This document shows positions 11,646 to 22,829 of a DNA stretch of 64,000 nucleotides, piece after piece. Every line of letters begins with the position of its first letter. Position 1 is the stretch's first letter. The notes beneath the pieces were generated by a model. It made no database searches and had not been told where the DNA came from. It saw only the letters and a program-made list of their open reading frames with translations. Where the stretch lies: the NCBI RefSeq assembly GCF_023159225.1, contig NC_063174.1:29099983-29163982 (forward strand). Direction: 5' to 3'. A program made the translations under genes and the position numbers. The stretch comes from Perognathus longimembris pacificus. Taxonomy: Eukaryota; Chordata; Mammalia; Rodentia; Heteromyidae.

Positions 11646-12185
11646 ACAATTGTTTTATTAATGAATATAGAAAACACTCTTTCAGGTATGTTGTACTAAT
11701 GAACTATCAGAAAAACTTAACCACATAGTAAATGTAAGCAATGTAAGAAAGATAAAAATCTATTCAAAGTTATGGGGTTGAAGTGGAATGCAAGACTTTG
11801 TCATGGTCTAAATATGAAGGAAATAAGTCTGGAAAATGTTACGTAGTTGATGCTGATGCTAGTGATGCATAGTTGAGGAGTAACAGCATTAGGAAGGAAG
11901 CTTAATGCTGACTACTACCTGACCAACACTGACCATTGTTTAGGTAGTCGTCACGTACAGTTGAAAGCATGCTATCTTGACTTGATAACTACTAGGAAAA
12001 CTAAAAACAGAAAGGGAACTTTATTGTTAATTATATTAGTATAGTGTATCTTGATTGACATCACCTCTTTCACAATTTTTTCCATCCCTCCCAAACCAGC
12101 TCCTCCCTTCAATTTTCCCAGGAGAAACAGAACAGAGAGAGACAGAGAGAGACAGAGAGACAGAGACAGAGACAGGGAGGGAGAG

Positions 12186-12400
12186 CCAACCATGGCTCAC
12201 ATCTGTAATCCTAGCCACTCAAGAGGCTGAAAACTGAGCATCACAGTTAGAAGCCAGCCTGAGCAGGAAAGACCATGAGATTCTTATCTCCAATTAACTA
12301 CTGAAAAGTGGAGCTGTGGCTCAAGTGGTAGAGAACCAGCCTTGAACAAAGAAGTTCAAAGACATCATGTAGGTCCTGAGTTCAAGCCCCAGGGTTAACA
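12186..12400 (+). repeat. ID/B1-like composite SINE
   Basis: Starts ccatggctcacatctgtaat, contains tagccactcaagaggctgaa, and ends with gtggagctgtggctcaagtgg. It is preceded by a (gacaga)n tract at 12133-12184 and its tail becomes a CA repeat. Confidence 0.8.
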
Positions 12401-12404
12401 TACA

Positions 12405-12405
<1 letters not shown>

Positions 12406-12445
<40 letters not shown>
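12406..12445. repeat. (CA)n microsatellite
   Basis: About 20 ca units at the 3' end of the preceding SINE. Confidence 0.95.
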
Positions 12446-12446
<1 letters not shown>

Positions 12447-12577
12447 TTAGATATGCTATATACTTAACTATGTTTTCATTTATATTTTTTTAAATTCTAC
12501 CTTCATATTTTACATTTGGCAGTTTTAAGAAGGTAAGCATTGAAAGGGTTTCTGAGACATAGAAACAAAATCAGTCA

Positions 12578-13400
12578 AAATTTTGGGTATCTATCCAAAA
12601 GACCACAAACAAAATCACAGTAATGCCACCAGCACAACAATGTTCATCGCAGCACAATATGTCATAGCGAGAATCTGGAACCAACCCAGATGCCCCTCAG
12701 TAGATGAATGGATCAGGAAAATGTGGTACATATACACAATGGAATTTTATGCCTCTATCACAAAGAATGACATTGTCCCATTTGTAAGGAAATGGAAAGA
12801 CTTGGAAAAAATTATACTAAGTGAAGTGAGCCAGACCCAAAGAAACATGGACTCTATGGTCTCCCTTATTAGGAATAATTAGTACAGGTTTAGGCAAGTC
12901 ATAGCAGAGCACCACAAGGCCCAATAGCTATACCCTTATGAACACATACAATGATGCTAAGTGAAATGAACTCCATGTTATGGAGACAATTGTTATATCA
13001 CAGTTGTAACTACTTTCAACATCCCATGTGTATCTGTAGCTTCTATTATTGATGATCTTCTTGTATCACCTTCCTGTGGTTGTACCTACACTATCTCTGT
13101 AATGTTATCTGACTATATTGGAAACCGTGTATACTGGTATTGGAACTAGGAAATTGGAAGGGAATACCAAAATTGAGAGACACAGGGTAAAAAAAGACAA
13201 ACAACTACAAAAGCAATACTTGCAAAACTGTTTGGTGTAAGTGAACTGAACACCTCAGGGGGGGAAATGGAAAGGGGGAGGGGGGAGGGGGGTATGAGGG
13301 ACAAGGTAACAAACAGTACAAGTAATATATCCAATGCCTAACGCATGAAACTGTAACCTCTCTGTACATCCGTTTGATAATAAAAATTTGAAAAAAAATT
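12578..13400 (+). mobile_element. LINE-1 3' end (5'-truncated)
   Basis: A rodent L1 in DAAM1 orientation. 12583-12882 still reads as the C-terminal 99 residues of ORF2 with its natural stop: it contains WNQPRCPSVDEWIRKMWYIY and ends MVSLIRNN. The rest is L1 3'UTR with the typical G-rich polypurine tract at about 13258-13295, then ataaaaatttg and an A-rich tail. ORF2 normally encodes endonuclease and reverse transcriptase; only the extreme C-terminus remains, so the copy is dead. Two longer and two shorter relatives occur later in the window. Confidence 0.9.
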
Positions 13401-13490
13401 TTTTTAAAAATATTGGGGGTTGCACTAATGATTCCATAACTACTTAATGTTTTCTAAGTAGACCTGAGAAATAGAACAATCCTTATGGTT

Positions 13491-13729
13491 AAGAAGCTAA
13501 GAAGTGGGGCTGGGGATATGGCCTAGTGGCAAGAGTGCCTGCCTCATATACACGAGGCCCTGGGTTCGATTCCCCAGCACCACATATACAGAAAATGGCC
13601 AGAAGTGGCGCTGTGGCTCAAGTGGCAGAGTGCTAGCCTTGAGCAAAAAGAAGCCAGGGACAGTGCTCAGGCCCTGAGTCCAAGGCCCAGGACTGGCAAA
13701 AAAAAAAAAAAAAAAAGAAGCTAAGAAGT
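13491..13729 (+). repeat. Dimeric ID SINE with target duplication
   Basis: Young-looking tRNA-derived dimer at 13506-13714. The left ID unit has ggggctggggatatggccta and B-box-like gggttcgattccccagc. The right ID-like unit has gtggcgctgtggctcaagtgg. It ends in poly-A. Exact 15-bp duplications AAGAAGCTAAGAAGT flank it at 13491-13505 and 13715-13729. Confidence 0.92.
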
Positions 13730-14165
13730 ACTAAATCTCATTTGCTTTTGATATTTACCATATGGCACCAATAAACGATGTCAACCTACTTCAAAGAAAA
13801 GTTAAAAGTGCAAGGTTTCCTATCCCTGCTGAGTTCACTATTAGTTTTTGTGTGTTGGGTATTCTGCTGTATGATACTTTGCTTTCTTGTTTTTATTATT
13901 GTTTAGTTAATAAAAAGCCATAGGAGGTAATCATAGATGTTAAGCGGAAATGAAGTAGACAGGAATAAATGGTCTTAAAAATGGAAGAGTATTAAAATTC
14001 TTACTTTAGAAATGATTAATACATGTTTTCAGCAGCTGAAGATAAATATAGGCTCAGTAAAATCCATCAAGTTATATTTGACTCTATTTGAGCTTTAGTC
14101 CTATAAAGATTTCTGTTCAAATTCTCATAGAACATTGAACTTCTTAAAATCTTTTTTTTTTCTAG

Positions 14166-14336
14166 TTTACTAAAGCAGTGAAGCACTTTGGGGAGGAGGC
14201 TGGCAAAATACAGCCAGATGAGTTCTTTGGCATTTTTGATCAGTTTCTTCAAGCTGTGTCCGAAGCCAAACAAGAGAATGAAAACATGAGAAAGAAGAAG
14301 GAAGAAGAAGAGCGCCGAGCTCGCATGGAAGCACAG
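14166..14336 (+). CDS. DAAM1: DAAM1 exon (charged coiled segment)
   Basis: Internal exon of 171 bp and 57 codons, phase 0, after a T-rich acceptor (tttttttttctag) and before a gtaaga donor. It encodes [20 protein letters not shown], then [20 protein letters not shown] and the run [17 protein letters not shown]. The first part is the end of the FH2 domain. The Lys/Glu/Arg-rich part is the helical linker between FH2 and the autoregulatory DAD. No defect is seen. Confidence 0.95.
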
Positions 14337-15365
14337 GTAAGAGAGGTTACCTGAGGAATTCTACCTCTGGATTGGGCCCCAAGATTTTGGTTCTGCTTTT
14401 GTTTTTCTTTTTTGGTAATTCTGGGAATTAAACCAAAGGCCTTAGCATGATAGACAAAATGTCCGACCACTAAGCTAAAGCCCCAGCCCCAGTGGCAGTA
14501 CTCTGATGGGCTGACAAAAGGAGGGTATGGCCATGCTTTCTAGAATGTTGCTGTGAGTTTAAATTAGTATCATGTTTCTCTTAGGTAATTTGACAGTGTA
14601 TCTCTGAAGACGTGAAAGATATACCCACAACCTTCAATCTAGAGTTCCATATCTTAGAAATTATTCCACAGTAATATTCCACAGTTGCACAAAGTCAGCA
14701 GCAACTTCTTATAATAACCAATCTGAAAACAACCTAAAAGTTCTAATTAATAGAAAAGCTTCACAATAGGAGACTTATTTGGTTGTTAAAAGACATGTCT
14801 TAGAATATTTAGTTATTCATCAAAGTTTATAAAACTGATTTCTGTGTGAAAGTTTGTTCAAAAAAATAAACATTAATGAGAAAATAAATAATAGTGGATA
14901 AATCAGCAAAGTTTCAAAATGGTCATCTCCTGACACTAGAATTAAGAATTCCCCTCCCACCCCCATCTGAATTGTCACAGTTTTCTCAAATGTATGTGCA
15001 TTTTCAGGCATGGATGATAGGTACAAGCTAAGCCTTTGGTATGAGGAGCATAGCCTAATGACCATTTTAATCTCTCTATACCATGAAGAAACCATGTTTA
15101 TTTAATGGCCAGAGCTTTCTTCTGTCTCTTAAACATGAATTGCCTCAATTTTTTTTCCCCCTATGAAAATATAACCAGATTGACCTAGTGACAGTGGGGG
15201 TCACTGCCCAGTTACCCCTTTTTGCTGTCATCGCAAGAGGTTAGCAACTCCAGTGAACATAGTTTAGCATGAATTAATCATTATTGTAACTCTCACAAGT
15301 CATTTCCATGGAAGACCAGCACAGCCTTTTAATCCTTTTCTCAGAGGGTCCTTTTCTATACACAG
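14337..15365 (+). other. DAAM1: DAAM1 last intron
   Basis: Last coding intron, about 1 kb. It has one minus-strand ID-like SINE near 14396-14492, and the remainder looks unique. The acceptor is ctatacacag at 15356-15365. Confidence 0.8.
14396..14492 (-). repeat. ID SINE (minus strand)
   Basis: Single ID-like monomer: gggaattaaaccaaaggcct ... ccactaagctaaagccccag is the reverse complement of the ID left unit. Old copy. Confidence 0.65.
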
Positions 15366-15575
15366 CTCAAAGAGCAACGGGAACGGGAAAGGAGAATGAG
15401 AAAAGCAAGAGAGAACAGTGAAGAAAGCGGGGAGTTTGATGACCTTGTTTCAGCTTTACGCTCTGGAGAAGTGTTTGACAAAGACCTTTCTAAACTGAAA
15501 CGGAACCGAAAACGCATTTCCAACCAGGTGACCGACAGCAGCCGAGAAAGACCAGTCACAAAACTTAATTTTTAA
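15366..15575 (+). CDS. DAAM1: DAAM1 terminal coding exon (DAD)
   Basis: Last coding exon: 69 codons and a TAA stop at 15573-15575. It encodes [17 protein letters not shown], then the diaphanous autoregulatory domain [20 protein letters not shown], the basic patch [10 protein letters not shown] and the C-terminus ERPVTKLNF. In DAAM1 the DAD binds the N-terminal DID to hold the formin inactive; Rho and Dishevelled binding relieve this. The amphipathic [10 protein letters not shown] core and basic tail are intact. The KLNF end matches DAAM1. With the preceding exons this gives about 312 C-terminal residues of a protein of roughly 1,080. Confidence 0.97.
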   Translation, partial: LKEQRERERRMRKARENSEESGEFDDLVSALRSGEVFDKDLSKLKRNRKRISNQVTDSSRERPVTKLNF

Positions 15576-15752
15576 TTTTCCTTGAAATACTTTTCTTGAA
15601 AGCTCAGTAGCAACCCTTTGAAGTGACTAGACTGTTTCATTACACTGCCTTGCAATCCAAACCATGGCAATTTCTTCCCTCACCTGTGAGTGAACGTGTG
15701 AATGTGTGTGGATGTGGATGTAAATGTATGTGTACATATATATATATTAAAA

Positions 15753-15760
15753 TGTATATA
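15753..15760 (+). promoter_or_regulatory. DAAM1: Pumilio-type element in 3'UTR
   Basis: TGTATATA matches the TGTANATA consensus bound by PUM proteins, which repress or destabilise mRNAs. Its location in the 3'UTR on the sense strand makes it plausible, but TA-rich surroundings raise the chance of a random match. Confidence 0.45.
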
Positions 15761-16598
15761 GACGTCTGAGTGTCGTCTGGAGACCTATATGTATGGTTAA
15801 AATTTTTATGTTAATGTATGTTCTCACAAATCTTTCATGTATTCATTCATATTGAGTATGGCTTATTTTCTTTCCCTGAACACTAAATTTGTTCAGAAGC
15901 ACAATACTATCTCGTAAAAGAGATAAACAGACATTCCCTACCTTACAAAAATGGGGGTAGAGGGAGAAAACAGCAACAACAAAAAAAAAGGCTTGTGAAA
16001 TATTTTATGATTTCCCAAGCTTGGTATAATTTGAAATTACTTTTATCAATGGAAATGGAGTTGGAAAATTATAGATTTAAAATGGTTTTTAATGGCTGAC
16101 AGTGTGATGCTTGGTGCATCATATTAATTAAATTAACAGGACAAGCTGAGAATTCCTGACATAGATGTGGGGATAGTCTGTCAGTGTTTATTGAGAACAT
16201 CTTGCACACGATTTGTATTATGTAGAATGTCAATCAAAATTATTTTATATATTTAAAATTTGAACATCAGTTTGTTCCCCCTAATTTCAAGTTTTCTGCC
16301 AAGTGCTCTTGATGATTTCTTTATATTGCTTTTGGAAGGAAAAATAATTTTTTTAAAAAAGAAACACTTTCTAAATGTAATCCATACCCTTGTTATAGGA
16401 CAAGATTTCCATAATATGTTTGTTGGCTCTAACAATATGGATATGCGGATCTTAAAAATAAAATTCCCCACCCAAGACTTAGAGGAAAGTTTCCTTGAAG
16501 GGATAAACATTATTTTTTTTTAATTAAGATTTTTTTACGGGGTGCCTTTTTGGTTGGTTTTTTGTTTTTCTGTATTTTCTATTTTCAGCTGCGTCTTT

Positions 16599-16606
16599 TG
16601 TAAATA
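16599..16606 (+). promoter_or_regulatory. DAAM1: Pumilio-type element in 3'UTR
   Basis: TGTAAATA, a second sense-strand match to TGTANATA, about 140 bases before the proximal poly(A) signal. Confidence 0.45.
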
Positions 16607-16743
16607 CAGGGCTGGACTGAAAGACACTCAAGATTGTACACAAAGTGTCAACCATGTCCTCAGAGATGCCTACATCTATTTATCTCAAAGAATATTGAAG
16701 TGGTTTGCTTGCTGTTATATGTTGTCATTTTAAATTGTGTGTC

Positions 16744-16749
16744 AATAAA
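16744..16749 (+). terminator. DAAM1: Poly(A) signal, DAAM1 proximal
   Basis: AATAAA 1.17 kb after the stop codon, followed by a short spacer and a T-rich stretch. It is the first canonical hexamer after the stop in a good context, so the likely main 3' end lies near 16770. An A-rich run with further aataaa-like words follows at 16775-16790. Confidence 0.75.
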
Positions 16750-16775
16750 GCTACCTGTAAATTTTCAGTCCAAAA

Positions 16776-18476
16776 AAAATAAAATAAAGCTCTCAGGGAA
16801 AAATGAATGAAAACAATGAACATTAGAAAATAAAGATATAGATACTTATCATTAACCTACCAACTCCTACTATCCTTAAATTATATGATATATAAAGAGG
16901 ACTGTTACTTTTTTTTCCTTTGGCTTTATTTATTTGTAGTTGGGGGATGGGGCTATCATTTTTCTCTTCTCTTTCCGTCTATCCTGTTGTGGTTGGGTTT
17001 CCTGTGGAGACAATAGTTTTTCCTGTTGCACTCGAACATTGTTACTCACTAAATTGAGTTTCTCAGTCAACTCATATTTATTAAGAATCTACTGTGTACC
17101 AGGTACAGTAGAGCTACGGTAGTAAGCAAGACAAGAGTTCCTAGCACCCAAGGAGCTTTCATTCTGATGGGGGTTTTCAGGAATGAATAGGATAATATCC
17201 ATGTGTGCGCTGTACAGGCATCTTCATATTTAGAAGTCATTTGTATAAACTCTAATTCATGGTGCAGATGGCAGAGTATCTGCGCTGTGTGAAAGCTGTG
17301 AAATCGTGCTCTAAGAGTTGTCAAGAGCTGTGATTTTTACATTTGTTTCCCCTCATTGCAAACTTAGCGACTTTCTATTCATTATACAGAAGTAAAGGAC
17401 TCTTGCAAATAAAGCAGTTATACATACAAAGCAGAGGTGTTACTCTTCAAACCCTGAGTTAACCAGAGTCTGCAAATTCACCTTGCTCAAGGTGCAGATG
17501 GAGACTTGGTTCAAAAACAAACTTGGAGAGGAGAAAGACTGGGATAGAATGATGGTTTTCTCTGTTCCTGAACTGAAGTGCCTCTATGTATATTCTTTTC
17601 TATTTATAGCAGGAGAAATTTGGTATGGCTCCATTTTGGAACTGTATTTTGAAAATGACTTTATCTTACAGAGTAAGGAATGGGGCAGTGGAAAGAGAGT
17701 CACATAAGGAGCAAGTTTGTGTCATATGTCCCTCTTGCCCTTTTTAAATCACCCTCATTTTGATATGGCCATCCTGGCAGGCCTCTTTTGCCATTTCCAC
17801 TTTTGCTTTCTTTTCGTAAAAACTGTGTGCAGGTAATTCCATGTGCCATTGTTGGAGGAAAAAAATTATAAACTACTTTTTAGACTGGTGCTAGTGTAAG
17901 TAGCTACTTTTCTCTCTTGGGTGTGTATTTTAAAGTTTTTGTTTGTTTGTTTGTTTTAAATTAATGCCAAAAAGAAAATGCATTATAATTTGTAATATGT
18001 CTTGTATCTTCTTAGCTTAATAATTAGAACCACTTAGTCTTTAGGTGCAAGACTATTGGTATAGTACCAAGAAAAAAAAAGTCAGATGTGTTATGAGACT
18101 GTACATTTTTAAAAAAGAAAATAGCAATATACAATAAAGATGACTTCATTGGGTATACATATGTGCTTTCTATGAATTATTAAAATAGCATCATTAAACT
18201 TGTTTGTTCATTCCATTATTGAATTTAAATATTGCAAATTGTTCACTAAATCACTAAATACATACTTTGTACAAAACACATCTAGAAGGGTTTTGTTTTC
18301 AGCATTTACTATGTCCAAGCCAAGATAAACCACCTCTTTCTGTACTTTGGTTTATGTTTGAATTGTTATAATTCTGTGTTATGTATGGTAGAGGTACTGC
18401 TAAAAGTATTCAGCTGGGAGTATAGAAAAGAATCTTTTTCATTTTGAAGCATTTTATTTCTTAAAATTAAGTTTTA
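16776..18476 (+). other. DAAM1: Downstream region / possible long 3'UTR
   Basis: AT-rich sequence without young repeats, containing a second AATAAA at 18133-18138 in good context. It could be a longer alternative DAAM1 3'UTR. Near 17070-17165, tattaagaatctactgtgta and ggagctttcattctgatgg look like an ancient MIR/L2-type fragment. No protein gene is supported; short frames here lack recognisable features. Confidence 0.5.
18133..18138 (+). terminator. DAAM1: Candidate distal poly(A) signal
   Basis: AATAAA in acaataaagatgacttcatt, 2.56 kb after the stop codon. It could end a long DAAM1 transcript; this is inferred from sequence only. Confidence 0.4.
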
Positions 18477-18745
18477 AAGCCAGGCAATAGTAGCTCACAT
18501 TTGTAACACTAGCTACTCAGTTGGCTGATGTCTGGTGATCACGGTTCAAAGCCAGCCAGGGCAGGAAAGCCCATTAGACTCTTAAATCCTGTTAACTACC
18601 AAAAAGCTCAAAGTGGAGCCATGGCTCAATTAGTACTACAGTGCTAGTCTTGAACAAAAAGAGCTAAGGGACAATGCCTAGGCCCCAAGTTCAAGCTCCA
18701 GGCACAGCACAAAATAAATAAATAAATGAATGAATAAATAAATAA
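18477..18745 (+). repeat. ID/B1-like composite SINE with (AAAT)n tail
   Basis: gccaggcaatagtagctcaca ... actagctactcagttggctg ... gtggagccatggctcaatt. The tail is a run of aaat/gaat units. Confidence 0.8.
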
Positions 18746-18799
18746 AGTTTTAGTCCTAGGACTGTAAGTCGGTGTTAAGGATGCTTTCCCATTGTGGGT

Positions 18800-19033
18800 A
18801 AGAACAATGGATCAGGGCTGGGAATATGGCCTAGTGGCAAGAGTGCTTGCCTCCTACACATGAAGCTCTCGGTTCGATTCCCCAGCACCACATATATGGA
18901 AAACGGCCAGAAGGGGCGCTGTGGCTCAGGTGGCAGAGTGCTAGCCTTGAGCGGGAAGAAACCAGGGACAGTGCTCAGGCCCTGAGTCCAAGGCCCAGGA
19001 CTGGCCAAAAAAAAAAAGAAGAACAATGGATCA
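18800..19033 (+). repeat. Dimeric ID SINE with target duplication
   Basis: Dimer at 18815-19018: left unit gggctgggaatatggcctag, right unit gggcgctgtggctcaggtgg, poly-A end. It is flanked by exact 15-bp duplications AAGAACAATGGATCA at 18800-18814 and 19019-19033. Confidence 0.92.
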
Positions 19034-20289
19034 ATCAATCCCCAGGACAATCAGAAAATAAATAATTTTGATACAGATTAGTATGGGCAGATCAAGATCT
19101 ATGTTTTATAGACACTCTGAAATTTAGGGGCTTCCCATTGGTTCTACACTTTGGCTACCTAACAACCCTCAACCCAGTTTGAGGTCAAGTTATAAACAAA
19201 CTGTCCAAACAGCCAAACATACCAATCCTTTCCATCTTTGTCATGGACTCAGGAATTAGAATGTTGTTAAAATTACTAACCATCTTGGTTTTCATCAAGT
19301 CACTTGATAACTGCATAGCATCTAAAATTATTCTCTGCAGCTGACATTCAGAGAAGACACTCTTATACATGTCAGACAGATATTTATTCCATTCTATAAA
19401 CTGAATGCACCATTGTCTGTAGATTTAAATGCAAAGCCATGTACAGAACCATGTAGATCCTCCACTAACCTTAATATATTGATAGAAATATGGAAAAGTA
19501 TGAAACTTGCAGATTATTGCACTTAAGTTTCGTGTCTTCAGTTACCCCCGTATGGCATCAGTGAAGAAAATGCACTTCTATCAGCAAAGGTATGCAACCC
19601 ATCCAGAATTTGTCCACTATTCTTTAACCTGCAGTGAGTTTATATGAGGTGAACTGATAACCTTTATTTAACAAGTTTGGACACTTATTCAAAAAGTCAA
19701 AGTTCTAGAAGGGAAAACTTCCTGAGAGTTAAAAAAAAAATAACATCAGCTGTTTCCTATCAAGTTAGAAACCACAAAACTATGAACTCCCAAGGCTTAA
19801 CAACCTCCTGGTATCATTTAGTTCCATAACCACTAGCTTTGAGAATCAGTGCACTTTGTGCAGAGAGATTTAAAATCAGGGGGCAAGGGCATCCTGCATC
19901 AGGTCATTTCTGGACTATCACATTATTGAGAATTTGTTTTTCCATGTGGTCTGTACATTGTTTTTTGTTTGTGTTCCCTATTCTGCCTTGATAATGTGAA
20001 CTCAAGTCCACAAACCTGTTAAGTTTGTAATTAAAATCTATGACTTTATAATCTATGAATTCTTCATCTTGGGGAAAGTGTGGAACCCTTAGAGAAAAGA
20101 GTTGTTTATGAGAGTTTAATTTCTATTGTACCTGTCAGTCAGAATAATTTTGTATCTGCCTTGTGAGGAAATATCAGATCTATTTGGTCTCTTTCCTGAT
20201 GAGTATCTCCTGCAATCAACTACATTTACAACATGAACTCAGAATCGCACACAGAAATTTCAGACACAATGGTTTTGTTTTGTTTCGCT
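19034..20289. other. No gene seen
   Basis: AT-rich unique sequence. I see no recognisable gene, young repeat or RNA in it. Confidence 0.6.
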
Positions 20290-20294
20290 GTGGT

Positions 20295-20507
20295 TGGTTT
20301 TTGTTTTGCTTTGTTTTGCCAGTCCTAGGGCTTGAACTTAGGGCCTGAGCACTGTTCCTGGCTTCTTTTTGCTCAAGGCTAGCACTCTACCTCTTGAGCC
20401 ACAGCACCACTTCTGGCTTTTTCTGTTTATGTGGTGCTAAGGAATTGAACCCAGGGCTTCATGCATGCTAGGCAAGCACTCTACCACTAAGCTACATTCC
20501 GAGCCCA
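20295..20507 (-). repeat. Dimeric ID SINE (older)
   Basis: Minus-strand dimer: ccagtcctagggcttgaac ... gctcaaggctagcactctac ... gtggtgctaaggaattgaac ... ccactaagctacattcc. More diverged than the copies with exact duplications. Confidence 0.8.
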
Positions 20508-20511
20508 CTAT

Positions 20512-20615
20512 GGTTGTTTTTGAGACAGCATCTCACCATGTAGCTCAGGAAGCTGGACTCCACTATGTAACCAGACTGATCTCAAACCAGAATTTTTCCT
20601 GCCTCGATCTCCTGA
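20512..20615 (-). repeat. B1-like SINE remnant
   Basis: tttttgagacagcatctcac ... atgtagctcaggaagctgga ... actgatctcaaaccag resembles a reverse-complement B1. It directly follows the preceding SINE. Confidence 0.5.
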
Positions 20616-21960
20616 GCAAAGGATACCTTTATTGTTTAGCCTTAATATGTTTTGGTTTTTCAGAGGAAGGAATGCCTTAGGAATGCCTAAGTATGATTTC
20701 TTCATGACATTTGGATAAAGCATTTCTTCTCTCTGCTTCCCTATCTGTTGTTCTAAGGAAAGGATGAAAGGCAATAATTCTATAATACTAATATTCAGTA
20801 CTATCTTCTTGTCTCATTTACACCCACTTATGGCATGTAGAGACTTTCTGTGTGGAACAGGAACCTACAATCCCTCTTGTGGTAAATGTCTCATCCTTCT
20901 TCATCTGTAACAGTTTGTTCTAAGTCTGATCAGTTTGGATGCTATTTTCTGTTGGGTTTTTTTGTTCATTTGTTTTTTCAGGATAAGAGGGGATACCCAG
21001 AGAGGATACTGAGCAGTGCTTCAGTAAAGAGGGCATGCTTCTGTGTTGTTATAAGATGCTCCATTAAAAAATAATAATTTGCAACTTTTTGACACAACAA
21101 AAGTTACCAGATTTATCTTCTATTCATCCTGACTCAACTATGAAGTCAGCTGTTGCTGCTTCAAGGAACTTACTCAGTTTAGTAAGAAATGTAGAAACTT
21201 AGACAATCTTTGCTTCCAACCATTTCTACAGAAAAATGGGTATGTATCACATGCATATATACATATGCACCTAATAATCTAAAAAAGGAATTAAACTCCT
21301 CTTTACAAGTGGTAAGGAACAAAACTAAACAAAATATTTAGGGAAATATGAATAGGTAAACATGAAAGGAGTGTGTGGGTGTGGGTGTGGGTGTGGGTGT
21401 TGGTGTGTGTCAGTGTTAGTGTGCATATAGGGATGAATGGCACAAAATGAATATCTATCATGGTAGTAATTAGTATCATTGAAGAAAATCAAAATCAAGT
21501 AGAAGTGAGGCATTTATTTATTAAAGGTATAGTGGTAAAAACTAAAATGCCTACCTATTTTGGTGAGCCTTCTTGGTTTTAAAGGTTCAAATATATCAGC
21601 AAATATCATAGTATGCTTTTGGTAACCAAAACATCCCAGCATACACAGGTATGACCATTTTACCATCTCCTGGAGTTTGATGTGCTTTTAAGCAGAGATG
21701 TCTTAATGAATTTACATATTTAATGAGGAAAAAAGAAAAAAATTGCCAGCCATTTGACAAAAAATAAATGTCCACAGAGTAAAAAGAGATGTTGTAATTA
21801 GAATTTGCCTATAAATCTTTAAGTAAACACATTGTACGGTATGCAAGTGGTTAATGTATTAACTAAAATATGGTAGACTCTAGGAAGAACTCAAATGTAA
21901 TTCCTTAAACAAAGTCAAAGCCCAACAAAATAATCACCAGGAAACTGTTACTTGCAAGAG
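20616..21960. other. No gene seen
   Basis: Unique-looking AT-rich sequence apart from a (GGGTGT)n tract at about 21371-21412. No gene or RNA recognised. Confidence 0.6.
21371..21412. repeat. (GGGTGT)n short tandem repeat
   Basis: Several ggtgtg units in tandem. Confidence 0.85.
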
Positions 21961-22350
21961 GGTCAAGGGGAATGGGGTAATCAGATAAAAGAGAGAAGAG
22001 GGGAAAATGCAGTCAAGAATTCATTGTATATACCAAAAAGTAAAAAAGTAAAAGAAGGGAGATTGTTGGAAGAATGGCACTGATCAATATGCATTGTATT
22101 CATAAACTGCTTTGTTGAATGACAACTCCTTTGTACAACTAAAGAAAATAAAAAGCCATAAATAAATAAATCCATAAATAAAAAATCAGCCAGAGAGCAA
22201 AGAACCCAATCAATAAGCAAGCAAATGATCATAATGCTTCTACACAACACAAATAGCCAAAAAAGTGAAAAATGTTCAACCACTTTGACCATCAGGGAAA
22301 TACAAATGTAAAATACTTCATTGAGATTCCCTCTCTCCTCAATCAGAATA
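21961..22350 (+). repeat. Old LINE-1 fragments
   Basis: 22190-22330 reads like diverged L1 ORF2 nucleotide sequence: gcaagcaaatgatcataatg ... aatgttcaaccactttgacc ... atcagggaaatacaaatgt. 21961-22160 resembles an L1 3' end of the kind also hinted at near 37325-37395 and 39720-39780. Heavily decayed. Confidence 0.45.
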
Positions 22351-22351
22351 T

Positions 22352-22545
22352 CGATTTTAGTAGGTGCATGTCCGTAATCCCAGCTACTCAGAGAGAGAGA
22401 GAAAGAGAGATAAAGGGGTTACATTTAAGGCCAGCCCTGGAAATTTTAGCCTATCTAAAAAGTAAATGGAGCAGAAAGGACTGGGAATGTGGCTGACTTG
22501 CTTAGCAAGCAGGAAGCCCCAAGTTCCACCAACAATACTCCTAAA
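22352..22545 (+). repeat. Old B1/ID-like SINE
   Basis: tgcatgtccgtaatcccagc with tactcagag and an internal (GA)n expansion, then actgggaatgtggctgact. Diverged. Confidence 0.5.
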
Positions 22546-22829
22546 AGAAGAGAGGAGGAGGGGGAGGAAGAAGACACAGAAAGACAACTATTGCATAATT
22601 TCCCTCATGTATGGAAACTATAATTTTTAAAAAAGACATAATCGTAGTAGAGAGACTGTATGAGAAAGCTAAGAGGGCCATGAGTTTGGAGAAATGGGAA
22701 AGTAGAGAATACAGTTAGGAGAGCAGATATGACTAAATTACAATATAATCATATATGAAAATGTCACAGTGAAACCAAATTATATGTATAATTAATACTC
22801 ACTAGCAAGTAGAATTTTCAAAGTCCAAA

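Larger units (their letters stand above)
9656..12577 (+). other. DAAM1: DAAM1 intron, left part
   Basis: Left part of a 4.5-kb intron. It is mostly AT-rich unique sequence. It contains CA repeats at about 10279-10304 and 11301-11330, an old minus-strand SINE and a plus-strand SINE. No conserved element was recognised by eye. Confidence 0.7.
15576..16775 (+). other. DAAM1: DAAM1 3'UTR (proximal form)
   Basis: AT-rich sequence after the stop, up to the first strong polyadenylation signal at 16744-16749. It contains two matches to the Pumilio site TGTANATA, at 15753-15760 and 16599-16606, and a TA-rich stretch at 15736-15760. I see no young SINE or L1 in it, consistent with a constrained UTR. 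The exact cleavage point is inferred. Confidence 0.8.

Noticed and set aside
13506..13580. Possible tRNA gene (A- and B-box-like sequence)
   Set aside because: The B-box-like gggttcgattcc belongs to the left unit of an ID SINE that recurs through the window and has poly-A and target duplications; no clean cloverleaf was seen.
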